Below the pieces are notes generated by a model. The model was not told the origin of the DNA and made no database searches. It worked only from the letters and a program-made list of their open reading frames with translations. A stretch of DNA of 64,000 nucleotides, taken from contig CAVVLP010000001.1 of NCBI GenBank assembly GCA_963749115.1, positions 124,001 to 188,000 on the forward strand, read 5' to 3'. Position 1 is the stretch's first letter, and the number at the start of each line of letters is the position of its first letter. Position numbers and translations under genes: made by a program. Shown piece after piece: positions 22,548 through 33,235 of this stretch. The DNA comes from SZUA-36 sp963749115. GTDB lineage: Bacteria > Pseudomonadota > Gammaproteobacteria > Xanthomonadales > SZUA-36.

Positions 22548-23291
22548 ATGAAAACAGGTTTGAATTTTAGACAGGCAACTCTGCTTGTCGTTACGTTTTT
22601 TGCATTGGTTCTCAGCACGGCTTCAGCGGCCGATGATGACAGGCCGTTACCCCGAATCCTGGTCACCGGTGAAGGCAGCGTTGATCTCGCACCGGACATG
22701 GCTATCCTGTCGCTTACCGTGACAAGACAGGCCGAAACAGCCCGCGTCGCGCTCGATGCCAATTCCTCGGCCATGAAGGAAGTACAAGCAGCGATGACAT
22801 CCGCAGGTATTGAGCCGCGCGATCTCCAGACTTCCGGCTTTTCCATACAGCCCAATTATTTTTACCCGCCACAACAACCGTCAGGCAAGCGTGAACCACC
22901 GAAAATTGTAGGTTATACGGTACGCAACAGCCTCACTGTAAGGGTGCGGGACATCAGTGCGGTGGGTGTTATCCTGGATAAATCAGTCAGCCTCGGAGTG
23001 AATGAAGGCGGTAACATCATGTTCACGAACGAGGACCCATCCGAGGCGATCACAAAAGCCCGTGTCAAAGCCGTGCAACACGCTATCGACAAGGCCAAAA
23101 CACTCGCCGAAGCGGCAGGGGTTAATACCGGGCAGATTTTAGAGATATCCGAACAGTCATACAGCCCCCGCCCCATGCAAATGGCGAGGTCGGAAGTGGC
23201 CATGGGCCAATCTGCTGCTGCCGTGCCAGTGGCCGCAGGTGAGAACACCTACAAGGTGACGGTTAACGTCTCGTTCGCCATAGATCAATAG
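22548..23291 (+). CDS. Periplasmic SIMPL-domain (DUF541) protein
   Basis: The 247-residue protein begins with a signal peptide cut near STASA. The rest is one SIMPL/DUF541 domain: RILVTGEGSVDLAPDMAILSLTV at the N-terminus and VGYTVRNSLTVRVRDI in the middle, ending in a beta strand TYKVTVNVSFAI. E. coli YggE is a relative linked to oxidative stress; the domain forms rings in other bacteria. ATG 22548 is preferred over TTG 22527 because it opens the signal peptide directly. Monocistronic, upstream of and convergent with mltF. Confidence 0.85.
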   Translation: MKTGLNFRQATLLVVTFFALVLSTASAADDDRPLPRILVTGEGSVDLAPDMAILSLTVTRQAETARVALDANSSAMKEVQAAMTSAGIEPRDLQTSGFSIQPNYFYPPQQPSGKREPPKIVGYTVRNSLTVRVRDISAVGVILDKSVSLGVNEGGNIMFTNEDPSEAITKARVKAVQHAIDKAKTLAEAAGVNTGQILEISEQSYSPRPMQMARSEVAMGQSAAAVPVAAGENTYKVTVNVSFAIDQ

Positions 23292-23344
23292 ACTGAAGCG
23301 ACGGCTTCGATGCCTTTTTGAGATAGTGTCCGTTATTACTGACT

Positions 23345-24912
23345 CTATTTTATTCCGACCTCTTTACGTTTCTGTTGCCGTTCAAGCTGTCGTTGTATGG
23401 TCAGGCTATAAGCGACGTAATACTTGAGAATATTTGCAACGTATTGAACGGTTTCGCGGCCTATGTCCTTGGCAGCCATGACCTCAACATTATCAAACCA
23501 TACGTTCGGGTCGTAACCCCGCTCAGCCGCCATGACGCGCAGTTTGCGAACCCGCGCCGGACCCGCATTGTAGGCGGCAAAGGCAAACAGGGTCTGGTTG
23601 AAACGGTCCACTTCAGGGTCGGAAAAATAACGATTGCGAATAAAGTCCAGGTACTTTATTCCAGCATGAATATTGGACTCGGCCGTGGTGATATCCGGGA
23701 TGCCGACATTGGCATCTGCAGCGGTGCTCGGTAACAGTTGCATGATGCCAATTGCGCCCGCCCCGCTCCTGGCACCTTGATCCAGACGGGATTCCTGGTA
23801 CCCCTGGGCCGCAACCATCAGGTAATCGACACCATACTGATCACCATATTTTGAGAAAATGTCCGCAACATCCTGGAACCGTTGGTAATCGTCTGCTGCC
23901 AGGGCGTTGTTGGCCCAGTCAAAATTCTTCAGGTAACGATTAATCAGCATATTGCCTTGCAACGTACCCTGCTTATGGGTTTTAACAAATTCATTGAGTG
24001 CTTCTGCAAGCAGACGGGGAATTTTTCCGAAACGCCGACCGCTATACGGCCCCCGGAACGAAAAACCAGGTCTTCACGCACCTTGAGGTCTTCGAATATA
24101 CCCGCCCACAAGCGTGCCTTGTAGTCATCGACGATGGCCCATTCCAGCATGCCTGCAGTGACCATTTCCAGGATATCCATATCTTCAAGCTGTTCCGGCG
24201 CATCTTCAATATCGATCGCCTCCAGACCCCTTTCCTTAAACTGCAGGTTAAGTGCATCAAGACTGGCACGGTAACTACTCGATGCCCGCACAAACATTCT
24301 TTTGCCTGCAAGATCATCGATCGTGTCAATCGGCGGGGCGGACGGACCCGTTACCAGTACTTCGGAAAGCTCCTTTGAAACCGGGTCGCTGAAATCGACC
24401 AGTTTGTCACGCTCGGGAGTAATCGTCAGACCCGCTGCCGCAATATCACCACGACCACTGATCAGGGCCGGTATTAACTGATCCCTGGCGACGGGGATAA
24501 ATACCACGTGAACCCGCAAGTGTTTGGTCCCCAGTTTTTTGTTGACGAAATCTTCAAACTGCTTGAACCACTCATAAGTGATCCCTTTTTCCTGGACTCC
24601 TTCCAGGTAATAACGCCCCACGCCATAAACGGTCAATACACGAATAATACGCTCCTTGGCCATACGATCAAGATCGCCAGTCCATGGATCCACGAATATA
24701 TCAATACCCATCTGGGTCTCAATATCAGCGAGTGACTTCTCCAGGCGTTCCGATTCGGACAAGGTTGGAGTATCTTTGGCCGGCAGAACTTCCAACTCGA
24801 TTTTCTCTTTTTGTTCCGCAGGCGCCTCCCCCGGCATCGCCTGTTGGGTTGACGATTCATCGCAGGCAACAAGCACCAGAAAGAACATGAGTATAATTAC
24901 TTTATTTATCAT
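23345..24912 (-). CDS. mltF: Membrane-bound lytic murein transglycosylase F (frameshifted)
   Basis: The lipoprotein signal (lipobox LVAC, residue 17 from ATG 24912) anchors the enzyme to the outer membrane. Residues 90-310 form an SBP_bac_3-like regulatory domain (GRGDIAAAGLTITPER), followed by the SLT domain with the catalytic glutamate in GYQESRLD and motifs GIMQLLP and FAAYNAGPARV. It cleaves the glycan strand of murein with formation of anhydromuramic acid. The two domains lie in different frames because one A is missing from the run at 24022-24026; corrected length is 522 residues, normal for MltF. Confidence 0.85.
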
Positions 24913-25167
24913 AGCATTACAATCCAAAGGGTGAATTGCCATATGAGTGAGCCGGTTACTATTATCATATATTCTGTGCTGAAAGTACCAGGGTGATCTG
25001 AAGCAGTAATGATTCCAAGTGGAAAAGTAGTTTTCTGACCTATAATTGACCTATAGTTAAGTTAGAGGATTCTTTATCCAACTAAAAAACACGATCAGGT
25101 CAACTGGAACAAGAGAATATGTACCCGGTCTTTGTATGACTTTACCTTTGGGCTATGGAGAATGAAG

Positions 25168-26085
25168 ATGAAAACCATTCTAAGATTATGTTTATTGCTG
25201 GCCATTGCTGGTCTGGTATCACCCGCCATCGCTGAAGAAGCTGGCGGCAATCTGCGCTATTCAATTACCGTGACAAAATTTGAAAATAGCTCCGGCTGGC
25301 ATGGCTACTGGGATCTCGGCAATGCCTGGGACACGGTACTGACCGATATGCTTAACCAGACCGGAAAATTCATCGTACTCGGTGAAACCGACATGCGTGG
25401 CGCGGCATTGGACGAACAGGATTTTGCCGCCTCCGGGCGCACTGCTGGCGGCAAGAAGGCCCCGGTAACGGGACAAATGACACCGGCTCAACTGCTCGTC
25501 AAAGGTGCCATTACACATGTTCAGGGGGACACGGGAGATATGGGGGGCGGCATTCGTATCAAGGGTTTCAGAATCGGTGGTCGTGGCGGTAAAGGTGAAG
25601 TAAACGCCACGATCTACATCGTCGATTCAACCACCGGCCAGGTTGTCGCTTCCAAAAGCGTCGTGGGCACACATGAGCGTAAAGGCATGAATGTCGGTTA
25701 TGCAACCGGGAGCTGGGGCGCTGCATTTGGCGGCAATAAAAAAGACAACGTTGGTCTCGCGGTGCAGGACGCGTGCGCAGTAGCGGTTGCCTTCATGCTT
25801 GAGCAGTTACCCAACATAACCTGGACGGGGTCGGTTGTGATGGTCAAAGAGGGCAAGGTATATATCAACCGGGGTTCCCGCGAGGGCGTAACCGCCGGTC
25901 AGACCTTCACCGTTGGTGAGGTCGAGGTTATTCGTGACCCTGATACGGGAGAAGTGCTCGATGAGAGTATGACAGAGCTGGCCCGTCTGTCCGTCGACCA
26001 GGTCAAGGAGAAACTGTCGATCGCCAGTGTTACATCGGGAAATGCAACTGCGGTGATGAAGGGCATGACCATTCACCGGCCCTGA
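25168..26085 (+). CDS. CsgG/HfaB-like exported protein
   Basis: ATG 25168 lies 7 bases after GGAG and opens a signal peptide ending near SPAIA. The 305-residue protein shows CsgG-family features: an N-terminal SITVTKFENSS strand, GNAWDTVLTDMLNQTGKFIVLGE, and KGEVNATIYIVDSTTGQVVASKSVVG. CsgG forms the outer-membrane pore for curli; many homologues without curli genes, like this one, have unknown roles. No lipobox cysteine is present, unlike true CsgG, and the last 80 residues form a C-terminal beta domain (VYINRGSREGVTAGQTF). No curli genes are nearby. Confidence 0.75.
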   Translation: MKTILRLCLLLAIAGLVSPAIAEEAGGNLRYSITVTKFENSSGWHGYWDLGNAWDTVLTDMLNQTGKFIVLGETDMRGAALDEQDFAASGRTAGGKKAPVTGQMTPAQLLVKGAITHVQGDTGDMGGGIRIKGFRIGGRGGKGEVNATIYIVDSTTGQVVASKSVVGTHERKGMNVGYATGSWGAAFGGNKKDNVGLAVQDACAVAVAFMLEQLPNITWTGSVVMVKEGKVYINRGSREGVTAGQTFTVGEVEVIRDPDTGEVLDESMTELARLSVDQVKEKLSIASVTSGNATAVMKGMTIHRP

Positions 26086-26150
26086 TAGATTGTCAGAGGC
26101 TGGAAACAGGCATAGCGCGCCTGACTGTTATTTCCCCTGCGGTGACGGGT

Positions 26151-28331
26151 TTACCGCTCCAAACCCGCCAATCCAGCCAGGAACGCAAACTCCTGCGCGG
26201 TTTCCTTGTAGCGGCGGTAACGGCCTGATGCACCACCGTGACCGGCATCCATATTGGTGTGCATGATCAGCTTGTTGTTGTCTGTACGACGGTCGCGCAG
26301 CCTCGCAACCCACTTGGCCGGTTCGAAATATTGCACCTGCGAATCGTGCAGACCGGTGGTCACCATCATGTTTGGATAATCCTGTGCACTGACCTGGTCA
26401 TAGGGCGAATACGACAGCATGTATTCGTAGGCATCCTTGTTTTTTGGATTGCCCCACTCATTGAATTCACCGGTGGTCAACGGGATGGAATCATCCAGCA
26501 TGGTTGTAACAACATCGACAAACGGAACCGCGGCGACGACACCGTTGTACAACTCCGGCGCCATGTTGACAATCGCACCCATCAGCAAACCACCGGCACT
26601 GCCACCCATCGCATAGGTTCTGGCAGGGTCAATAATGGGCTTTTCCTGCAATGCTTTTGTTACGTCGATAAAGTCTGTGAAGGTATTTTTCTTATTCATC
26701 AGGCGGCCGTCCTCGTACCAGATCCGGCCCATCTCCTGACCGCCACGGATGTGGGCAATAACGTAGACAAAGCCCCGGTCGAGCAGGCTGATGATCGAAT
26801 CCCTGAACCAGGGATCGGTTGAATAACCGTATGAGCCATAGGAATAGATCAATGCGGGTGCTGAGCCATTCAGTTCGGTACCCTTGTGATAAGCCATCGA
26901 TACCGGCACCTTGGTGCCATCACGCGCAGTAATCATCAGACGGCCACTGCGGTAGTTGTCACTTGAAAAACCACCCATCACGCGGTCTGCTTTCAACAAT
27001 TGACTTTTACCGGTAGTCAGGTCGATTTCCCAGGTCTGATTAGGTGTTACCAGGCTGGAAAACCCATAACGAATGGTGTCGGTATCGGTGCTGACATTGG
27101 TAGCCGGCCACATAACGGAGGCTTCTTCGCTGCCTTCAAGATAGCGGTCCATGCTGCCATCGTGCGCCATCACCCGGACCTTGCGCAGACCATCCTTACG
27201 CTCACCGACCACCAGCCAGCTATCAAATGCCTGGATGTCAGTCACCATCGCATCGTCACGCTGCGGTATCACCTCTTTCCATTGTGATTTATCAGCAGAG
27301 TTTTCCAAATCAACCGTCATCACGCGGAAATTATCTGCCTGCCAGTTGGTACGGATAAAAAACCTGCCATCGGCATGGTCGACATCATACTCATGACCAA
27401 CTTCACGAGGTAAAAATGGTTTGAACGTACCCAATGGATCATTGGCAGCAAGCAACTGAACCTCGGTGGTATCCGTATTCTGATGTGTTAATCCAATGTA
27501 CTCACCTGAACGGCTACGCCCTACCCCGTTGTAAAAAGTGTTATCTGTCTCTTCATAAACCAGCACATCTTCAGAGATATCGGTACCTATTTTGTGACGC
27601 ATCAACTGGTAGGCCAACAGGGTCTGGACATTCTTATTCAGGTAGAAAAGATATTGACCATCGGCAGACCAGGCCAATGAACTGGACGCATTGCCGATTA
27701 GCCCGGGTAAAAACTCGCCGTTTTGAGTGTCGAGTATTCGGATCTCATTGATCCGCCTTCCAGAGAAATCTTCAGCGATAGCCACGTAACGGTGATCATC
27801 ACTGACCTCCATTCCCATCAAGCGGTAAAACTCGTGCCCTATTGTGCGTTGGTTACCATCCACGAGTACCTCTTCTTCAGCATCCATGCTGCCCCTGCGA
27901 CGGGCATGGATAGCGTACTCGCTCTGCGGCTCATAGCGGGAGTAATACCAATAGCCATTTTTGAGATAAGGCACACTCGATTCATCAGGGTCGAGACGCG
28001 CCGTCATTTCCTCAAACATGGTTTCCTGCATTGCAGCGACCGGTTCCATTATCTTATCGAAGTAGGCGTTTTCCTCTTCCAGGTAAGCGAGCACTTGCGG
28101 ATCCTTACGTGTGTCATCCCGCAACCAGAAATACTCATCGACTCGGGTATGACCATGCAGGGTCATTTCATGGTAACGTTTTTCGGGCATGGGCTGTTTC
28201 ACAGTGGTTGATCGAGAATTAAAGGGATCCTGATCTGACCTAACCGGTTCCACCTGGTCAACGGACTCGGATGAGGGTTCACAAGCTATTAAAAACATCA
28301 TAGAGCTGAATAATAGAAGATGGGTTTTCAT
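26151..28331 (-). CDS. ptrB: Oligopeptidase B-like S9 peptidase, predicted lipoprotein
   Basis: From ATG 28331 the protein carries a lipobox (LIAC, near residue 17) and then the full oligopeptidase B layout of 726 residues: N-terminal YFWLRDDTRKDPQVLAYL, a seven-bladed propeller, and the hydrolase domain with the serine in GGSAGG, DSQVQYFEPAKW after the acid residue and the histidine in AGHGG. Cytosolic PtrB cuts after Arg/Lys in short peptides; this secreted form would act in the periplasm. It is convergent with the CsgG-like gene. Its final third matches the S9A family throughout. Confidence 0.85.
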   Translation of the reverse strand: MKTHLLLFSSMMFLIACEPSSESVDQVEPVRSDQDPFNSRSTTVKQPMPEKRYHEMTLHGHTRVDEYFWLRDDTRKDPQVLAYLEEENAYFDKIMEPVAAMQETMFEEMTARLDPDESSVPYLKNGYWYYSRYEPQSEYAIHARRRGSMDAEEEVLVDGNQRTIGHEFYRLMGMEVSDDHRYVAIAEDFSGRRINEIRILDTQNGEFLPGLIGNASSSLAWSADGQYLFYLNKNVQTLLAYQLMRHKIGTDISEDVLVYEETDNTFYNGVGRSRSGEYIGLTHQNTDTTEVQLLAANDPLGTFKPFLPREVGHEYDVDHADGRFFIRTNWQADNFRVMTVDLENSADKSQWKEVIPQRDDAMVTDIQAFDSWLVVGERKDGLRKVRVMAHDGSMDRYLEGSEEASVMWPATNVSTDTDTIRYGFSSLVTPNQTWEIDLTTGKSQLLKADRVMGGFSSDNYRSGRLMITARDGTKVPVSMAYHKGTELNGSAPALIYSYGSYGYSTDPWFRDSIISLLDRGFVYVIAHIRGGQEMGRIWYEDGRLMNKKNTFTDFIDVTKALQEKPIIDPARTYAMGGSAGGLLMGAIVNMAPELYNGVVAAVPFVDVVTTMLDDSIPLTTGEFNEWGNPKNKDAYEYMLSYSPYDQVSAQDYPNMMVTTGLHDSQVQYFEPAKWVARLRDRRTDNNKLIMHTNMDAGHGGASGRYRRYKETAQEFAFLAGLAGLER

Positions 28332-28533
28332 ATGGCGCCTGTTGATAAAAATGCAATGGGCTATCTGTCGCGGACTGCAGACATCATAAGGTGTGACCCG
28401 GCTGCTGGCAAAAGAAAAACACTGTTTTAACATGAGCACAAGTGTCATGAATTGCGATCTCTCTGGATATTTTGAACCTGACCCCAATTTATACCTTAAT
28501 GATTAAGCTACGATTCCGAAAAGGCGTCACCGC

Positions 28534-29913
28534 ATGCTGAAAAAAATGATTTTGATATTCGGCCTGGTGCTGGTTGCCGCATTGATTTACGGAAGCAGTT
28601 ATCTATCCAAAGTCCTCAGTGCCGGCAGTGGTTTTTCAGCCAAGAACATCTGCTCGGGTTACTTCCTCAGCGGTATGCCCGGACAGAAAACTGTCTCCGA
28701 AGTTTTACTCCCTGCAGCACCGCTCCTGTCGAATGTCAGCTTTGAGATCGACAAGCTAAACCGCCAGGTGGATACCTGGTTTTTCGGGTTCGCTCACCGC
28801 CGGGCGGTTTTTAACCAGGGTACGGGTTGTACCCTGTTGCGGGAAGGTCGCGAACAAATGCAGCGAAAGCTTGAAATCGCTCCAGTCAGTAAACCGAATA
28901 CTACCCTGGCCTGGCCACAGGGCTCCGCACCCGCGGTTGGGAATATACTGCTGGAACACCTGCTGGATGAGGCTTTTACTGAGACCGATCCGAACATTGC
29001 ACGAAACACCAAGGCCGTCGTGGTTATCCATAAAGGTCGGTTGATCGCGGAAAAATATGCGCAAGGAGTCACTGCCGGCACACCGCTACCGGGCTGGTCC
29101 ATGACCAAGAGTGTTACCAATCTGTTAATCGGTTTATTGATTAACGACGGCAAAATAAGTCTGTCACAGACAGCACCGGTGCCGCTGTGGTACGAGGAAA
29201 TTGGCGACCCGCGCGGTGAAATAACCATTGACCAGCTTTTGCGGATGAGCAGTGGCCTGGAGTTTGATGAGGAGTATGCCTTTTACAGTGACGTCACCCG
29301 TATGCTGTCGGTGGAAGCAGATGCCGCTGGCTTCGCAGCATCCAAGCCGCTTATAGCAGAACCGGGGGAGGTCTGGTCCTATTCCTCCGGCACCAGCAAC
29401 ATACTGTCCGGCGTCATCCGGCGGACGATCGGCGGTTATATGCAGGAATACTACGACTTCACTCAACAGCGACTGTTTCTGCCACTCGGTATCCGCACAG
29501 CATCACTTGAAACCGATAATAATGGTACTTTCATCGGTTCGTCCTACATGTACGCCAGTGCACGGGATTGGGCAAGGTTGGGCCAGTTCTGCTTGCAGGA
29601 TGGCCGGTGGCTGGGCGAACGATTACTGCCCGAGGGCTGGATGGCTTACAGCACCACACCAACGCCCAATAACCCGCGAAATAACTACGGTGCACATTTC
29701 TGGCTGAACGCCGACCCTGAAGATAACAAGCAGCAAAGAACCTGGCCGGATCTGCCGGCGGATGCCTATTCCATGAACGGCTTCCAGGGCCAGCGTGTGA
29801 TCATCATTCCTTCGAAGCAACTGGTGGTCGTACGACTTGGTGCGAGCGGCGGTCCAAACCATGGGATCGAACCACTGGTGGCCGGGCTTATTGATGTTTT
29901 AGCACCTGATTGA
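28534..29913 (+). CDS. Serine hydrolase, class C beta-lactamase fold
   Basis: A single N-terminal membrane helix (residues 5-25) anchors this 459-residue protein, with the catalytic domain outside the membrane. The SxxK active site is in GWSMTKSVTN near residue 190, the second motif is YSSGTSN, and the C-terminal region has MNGFQGQRVIIIPSK in place of the KTG strand. The family covers esterases, D-amino-acid peptidases and class C beta-lactamases; this long-insert type is most often annotated as a 6-aminohexanoate dimer hydrolase-like enzyme. A 16-bp convergent terminator follows the stop. Confidence 0.8.
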   Translation: MLKKMILIFGLVLVAALIYGSSYLSKVLSAGSGFSAKNICSGYFLSGMPGQKTVSEVLLPAAPLLSNVSFEIDKLNRQVDTWFFGFAHRRAVFNQGTGCTLLREGREQMQRKLEIAPVSKPNTTLAWPQGSAPAVGNILLEHLLDEAFTETDPNIARNTKAVVVIHKGRLIAEKYAQGVTAGTPLPGWSMTKSVTNLLIGLLINDGKISLSQTAPVPLWYEEIGDPRGEITIDQLLRMSSGLEFDEEYAFYSDVTRMLSVEADAAGFAASKPLIAEPGEVWSYSSGTSNILSGVIRRTIGGYMQEYYDFTQQRLFLPLGIRTASLETDNNGTFIGSSYMYASARDWARLGQFCLQDGRWLGERLLPEGWMAYSTTPTPNNPRNNYGAHFWLNADPEDNKQQRTWPDLPADAYSMNGFQGQRVIIIPSKQLVVVRLGASGGPNHGIEPLVAGLIDVLAPD

Positions 29914-29927
29914 GCGGCAAATACCGG

Positions 29928-29965
29928 CAACAACAACCGAGGGCGGTGCCCCTCGGTTGTTGTTG
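29928..29965. terminator. Bidirectional terminator between convergent genes
   Basis: Perfect 16-base arms (29928-29943 and 29950-29965) with a 6-base loop lie between the stops of the serine hydrolase and the acyl-AMP ligase. The arms end in alternating CAA/TTG repeats, giving U-rich RNA tails in both directions. Confidence 0.75.
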
Positions 29966-29969
29966 ATAC

Positions 29970-31782
29970 TCAGGCGGTTTTGCGTAAACGTTGATCAGTG
30001 GCCCGTTTTTCCTGCTCGGAAAACCGCTGCCGCTCAAGATAGTCATGACGTGACTGGAACCGGGAGAGCTTGCCCGAGGTCGTGCGTGGCAGAGAACCGG
30101 ATCGAACCAGGTCAATAATGACATTGACACCGAAGTGCAGGTGTATCAGCTCGGAAATCTGTTGTTTCAGCTGATTACGCCGGCCGGCATCCCTGAGGCG
30201 TGTTTCCACAACCATGACGGTGACCTCTTCCCTGTCAAAACCAAGCACAGAGAACGCCGCAACTCCACCAAGTCGAACACCATCAACACGCTGTGTCACA
30301 ACTTCCATATCAACAGGCCAGATATTACGCCCCTTGATGATAATCACATCCTTGCTACGGGCCGTGATGTAAAGGTGTCCGTCTACCTGGTAGCCGATAT
30401 CACCGGTATCCAGCCAGCCGTCCTCGCTGAGCACCGCCCGTGTTGAAGTCTTGTCCTGAAAGTAACCACTCATGACGCTCGGGCCTCGCAGGTAGATCTC
30501 ACCGCATTGACGTGGTTCGACCTCATTGTGCTGATCATCACGGATAGACAATTCGAAGCCGGGCAGAAGAACACCGCAATCGGCGTAACTTGCGACATTT
30601 CCGAACGACGGGTCGACCGGTACTGCCTTACCCGTGGTGGTCATGATGTCCTGGTCAACATAATCAACACCCAGACCCAGATCCAGTGGTGCAAAACTGA
30701 CCGCCAGTACGCACTCCGCCATACCGTAACAGGCAACAAATGCCTTTTGATCAAAACCGCAGGGTGCCAGTGCTTCCGCAAAATCCTTCAGATGGCAACG
30801 GATTGATTTGCTCTGCACCCACACAGGCAGCGCGCCAGCTTTTAAGATCGTAGCGTGAGTAGTCACCAGGCCGTAAACGACGTGCACACAGTGCATAACC
30901 AAAAGTCGGGCTGGAAGAAATCGTACCGCGGTTATCCGAGATCAGTTTTAGCCATAACCTCGGGCGCATGGCGAAGGTTTGTGGTGACAGGTAATCCACC
31001 GAAGTCTGGGTCACCAATGGCAACAGGATAAAACCGATGAGCCCCATATCATGGTAATACGGCAACCATGACACGAAGCGGTCTTCACTGGTCATGTTAA
31101 GACCAAAGTGGGCGATCTCGCGGGTATTGTTCAATACTGTTTCGTGATCGATCTCCACGCCCCGTGGAAAACGCGTACTGCCGGATGTGTACTGCAGGTA
31201 GGCAATATCACTGGCAAGCGGAGAGTACAGTTCCACATCACTTGCCGGCAAGGCATCAAAATCGTCCGGTGTACCCGAAAAAATGAGGTTTAAATCCGCT
31301 GCAGACTCTTCCAAAAAGGCGGCGTGTGAGGCACCGGCAACAGCAACGGTTGCGCCACAACTTTTCAGCATGCGTGCTATCTGGTTTACGTACGCCGAAC
31401 GGGCACCAAGTTGCACACCTGCGGGCAACGCAACCGGTACCAATCCGGCGTACAGACAGGCAAAAAAGAAACGATGAAACATCGGGTTGGTTTCCGCAAC
31501 GATACCGACACGGTCACCGCGCTCGCAACCAAGACCCAGTAAGCGGGCGGCCAGAATCCTGGCCTGATCACGCAATTCGGAATAGCTCAGGACAGACTCA
31601 AGTTCGCCATGCTGGTTATAAAAGTTGTAACCGCTTGCACCCCGGGCCGCATAATCCAATGCGTCCACCAGGCTTGAGAAACCATCAGGCTTAAAAGCCA
31701 GCGATTTATTGACAGGTGTCGGTTGTAAAGGACTGATGTTTGAGTCGTCGCCTATCTTCCCGATACTGTGACTTTTATCCAT
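29970..31782 (-). CDS. Fatty-acyl-AMP ligase (frameshifted)
   Basis: The start ATG 31782 has GAAGG about 8 bases ahead. The protein has the adenylate-forming motifs LQYTSGSTRFPRGV (phosphate loop), YHDMGLIG, YGMAECVLA, WLDTGDIGY and the C-terminal hinge with IKGRNIWPVDME, PRTTSGKLSR. The SWLPYYHDMGLIG and NIWPVD patterns place it with FadD32-type FAALs, which make acyl-adenylates for carrier proteins instead of acyl-CoA. One extra base at 30796-30797 splits it; corrected length is 603 residues. No polyketide synthase, NRPS or acyl carrier protein lies beside it, so the acceptor is unknown. Confidence 0.8.
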
Positions 31783-31891
31783 GCTCTTTACCTTCTTTTT
31801 CATTGTGGGCGATAAGCGGTTTATGCCAATGAGGTCTTACAAAAGCCGTTTACCCGTTCATATCTATAACGGTTGTAAGCATAGGGAGAAA

Positions 31892-31996
31892 ATGTCTTTG
31901 TTTCTTGGCAATTACGGACAAACACTTGACCCGTTTTTGAGCCAATTGAAGCAGTCATTACTTGAAATGGGTCTACCTGGATCATCATCCGGCTAG
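31892..31996 (+). CDS. Candidate small protein of 34 residues
   Basis: GGGAGAA directly precedes ATG 31892, and the frame runs 34 codons to TAG 31994-31996. The peptide is amphipathic in the middle (LDPFLSQLKQSLLEMGL) and ends in a Gly-Ser tail. It is divergent from the acyl-AMP ligase. I recognise no family; support is only the ribosome site and plausible composition. Confidence 0.3.
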   Translation: MSLFLGNYGQTLDPFLSQLKQSLLEMGLPGSSSG

Positions 31997-32051
31997 CGGG
32001 CAGACTATTGTGTGAACCTGTCCGTGTCATTCCGTGATGTGGCTAAATTGT

Positions 32052-32318
32052 TCACCTGAGCTGGCTGTCCTTGCTTCCACGCCGGTTATAGCCGCTACGA
32101 ATCACCGCCCTTTTGTCGTGATTTGACTGGCAAGCTACACAAAGGCGTACACCGCGAATGGCTTCGCGACGGGCTTCGGGGATGGCGGCATCACATTCTT
32201 CACAGTTTGCCAGGCTTTTACCCGTCGGCAGACTGCTTCTGGCACGTTGCACGGCATCCTCTATGGTCGCGTCGATTTGATCCTGCACCGCACCGTCGCT
32301 ACTCCAGCCACCTGCCAT
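32052..32318 (-). CDS. DksA/TraR-type C4 zinc-finger protein
   Basis: AGGAG lies 7 bases before ATG 32318. The 88-residue protein has a short N-terminal helix and the TraR/DksA zinc finger: CEECDAAIPEARREAIRGVRLCVACQ, with four cysteines. It lacks the long coiled coil of DksA, like E. coli YbiI and phage TraR proteins. Such proteins reach the RNA polymerase secondary channel to modulate initiation, but YbiI-type members are poorly characterised. Monocistronic. Confidence 0.85.
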   Translation of the reverse strand: MAGGWSSDGAVQDQIDATIEDAVQRARSSLPTGKSLANCEECDAAIPEARREAIRGVRLCVACQSNHDKRAVIRSGYNRRGSKDSQLR

Positions 32319-32423
32319 GATGCACTCCTGTTAATCCGGCTCCAAACCCAAGCATAGGGAATTAACGCGCAGCCTACATCAATCTATAAGTTGTATAAAG
32401 GATGTATGTCATTTTCGAATCGG

Positions 32424-33114
32424 TTAAACAGGGAACAAAGCATCCACACTGGCTAACCAGATCGTGTGTCTTGTACCCTTCTTACCATGCGCAAAAACGG
32501 TGACTTCATCGACCATGAATCCACATCGCCTGAGCCTGTCGTGAAAAGCCTGGTCCGGGTCCGCTGACCAATACGCCAGGATACCTGCAGGACTCAGTGC
32601 ATCCTGGGCGGCAGCAATACCGGACATCGAATAAAGCCAGTCATTTGCACTGTTTGTCAGGCCTGCAGGACCGTTATCAACATCCAGTGCAATGACGTCA
32701 AAGCAAGCACGGCTTTTACGTAACAGTTTCGCCACATCGCCGACATGAATCCGTGTACGTGGGTCATCCAGCGGCCTGCCACTGAAGTCACCCAAAGGAC
32801 CACGGTTCCAGTCAACGACCTCGGGTATCAACTCCGCCACGGTCACCTCGGCTTCTGGCCCCAGCTTCAGCCAGCACCGCGGCCAGGGTGAAGCCCATGC
32901 CGAGACCACCAATCAATACCCGTGCTGATTCAGCCTGCTTGAGCCGCTTGCAAGGCAGGCTGCCCAATGCATCCTCGGAACCGTGTTTACGGGTACTCAT
33001 CAATTCGAACCCACCCGAGATCTTGATGGAGAAATCATCCTTACCCCGGTACAGAAGAAGGGTCTTGTCTGTGCCCGGGATAGGTGCTTCGCCGAGTTGA
33101 GTCCAGTGCCGCAT
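32424..33114 (-). CDS. Spermidine synthase-like SAM-binding protein (frameshifted)
   Basis: The joined 229-residue product shows VLIGGLGMGFTL (SAM/dcSAM-binding motif I), VAELIPEVVDWNRG, and DVIALDVDNGPAGLT near the active site. This matches the short spermidine synthase-like proteins that lack parts of the aminopropyltransferase N-terminal domain; the family's substrate is not known. One extra G in the run at 32859-32862 breaks the frame. The gene is divergent from cvfB. Confidence 0.75.
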
Positions 33115-33235
33115 AGTTTGTCCGTCTCGTCAGGGTGCCCTTTATAAGCCGTGCCGTGTTCGCTGTCCATCGAATATGTGTGATCTTATGATGAGCTAAC
33201 ACGACTTCAAGCAGATTGTGCGTTAACCTATACAG

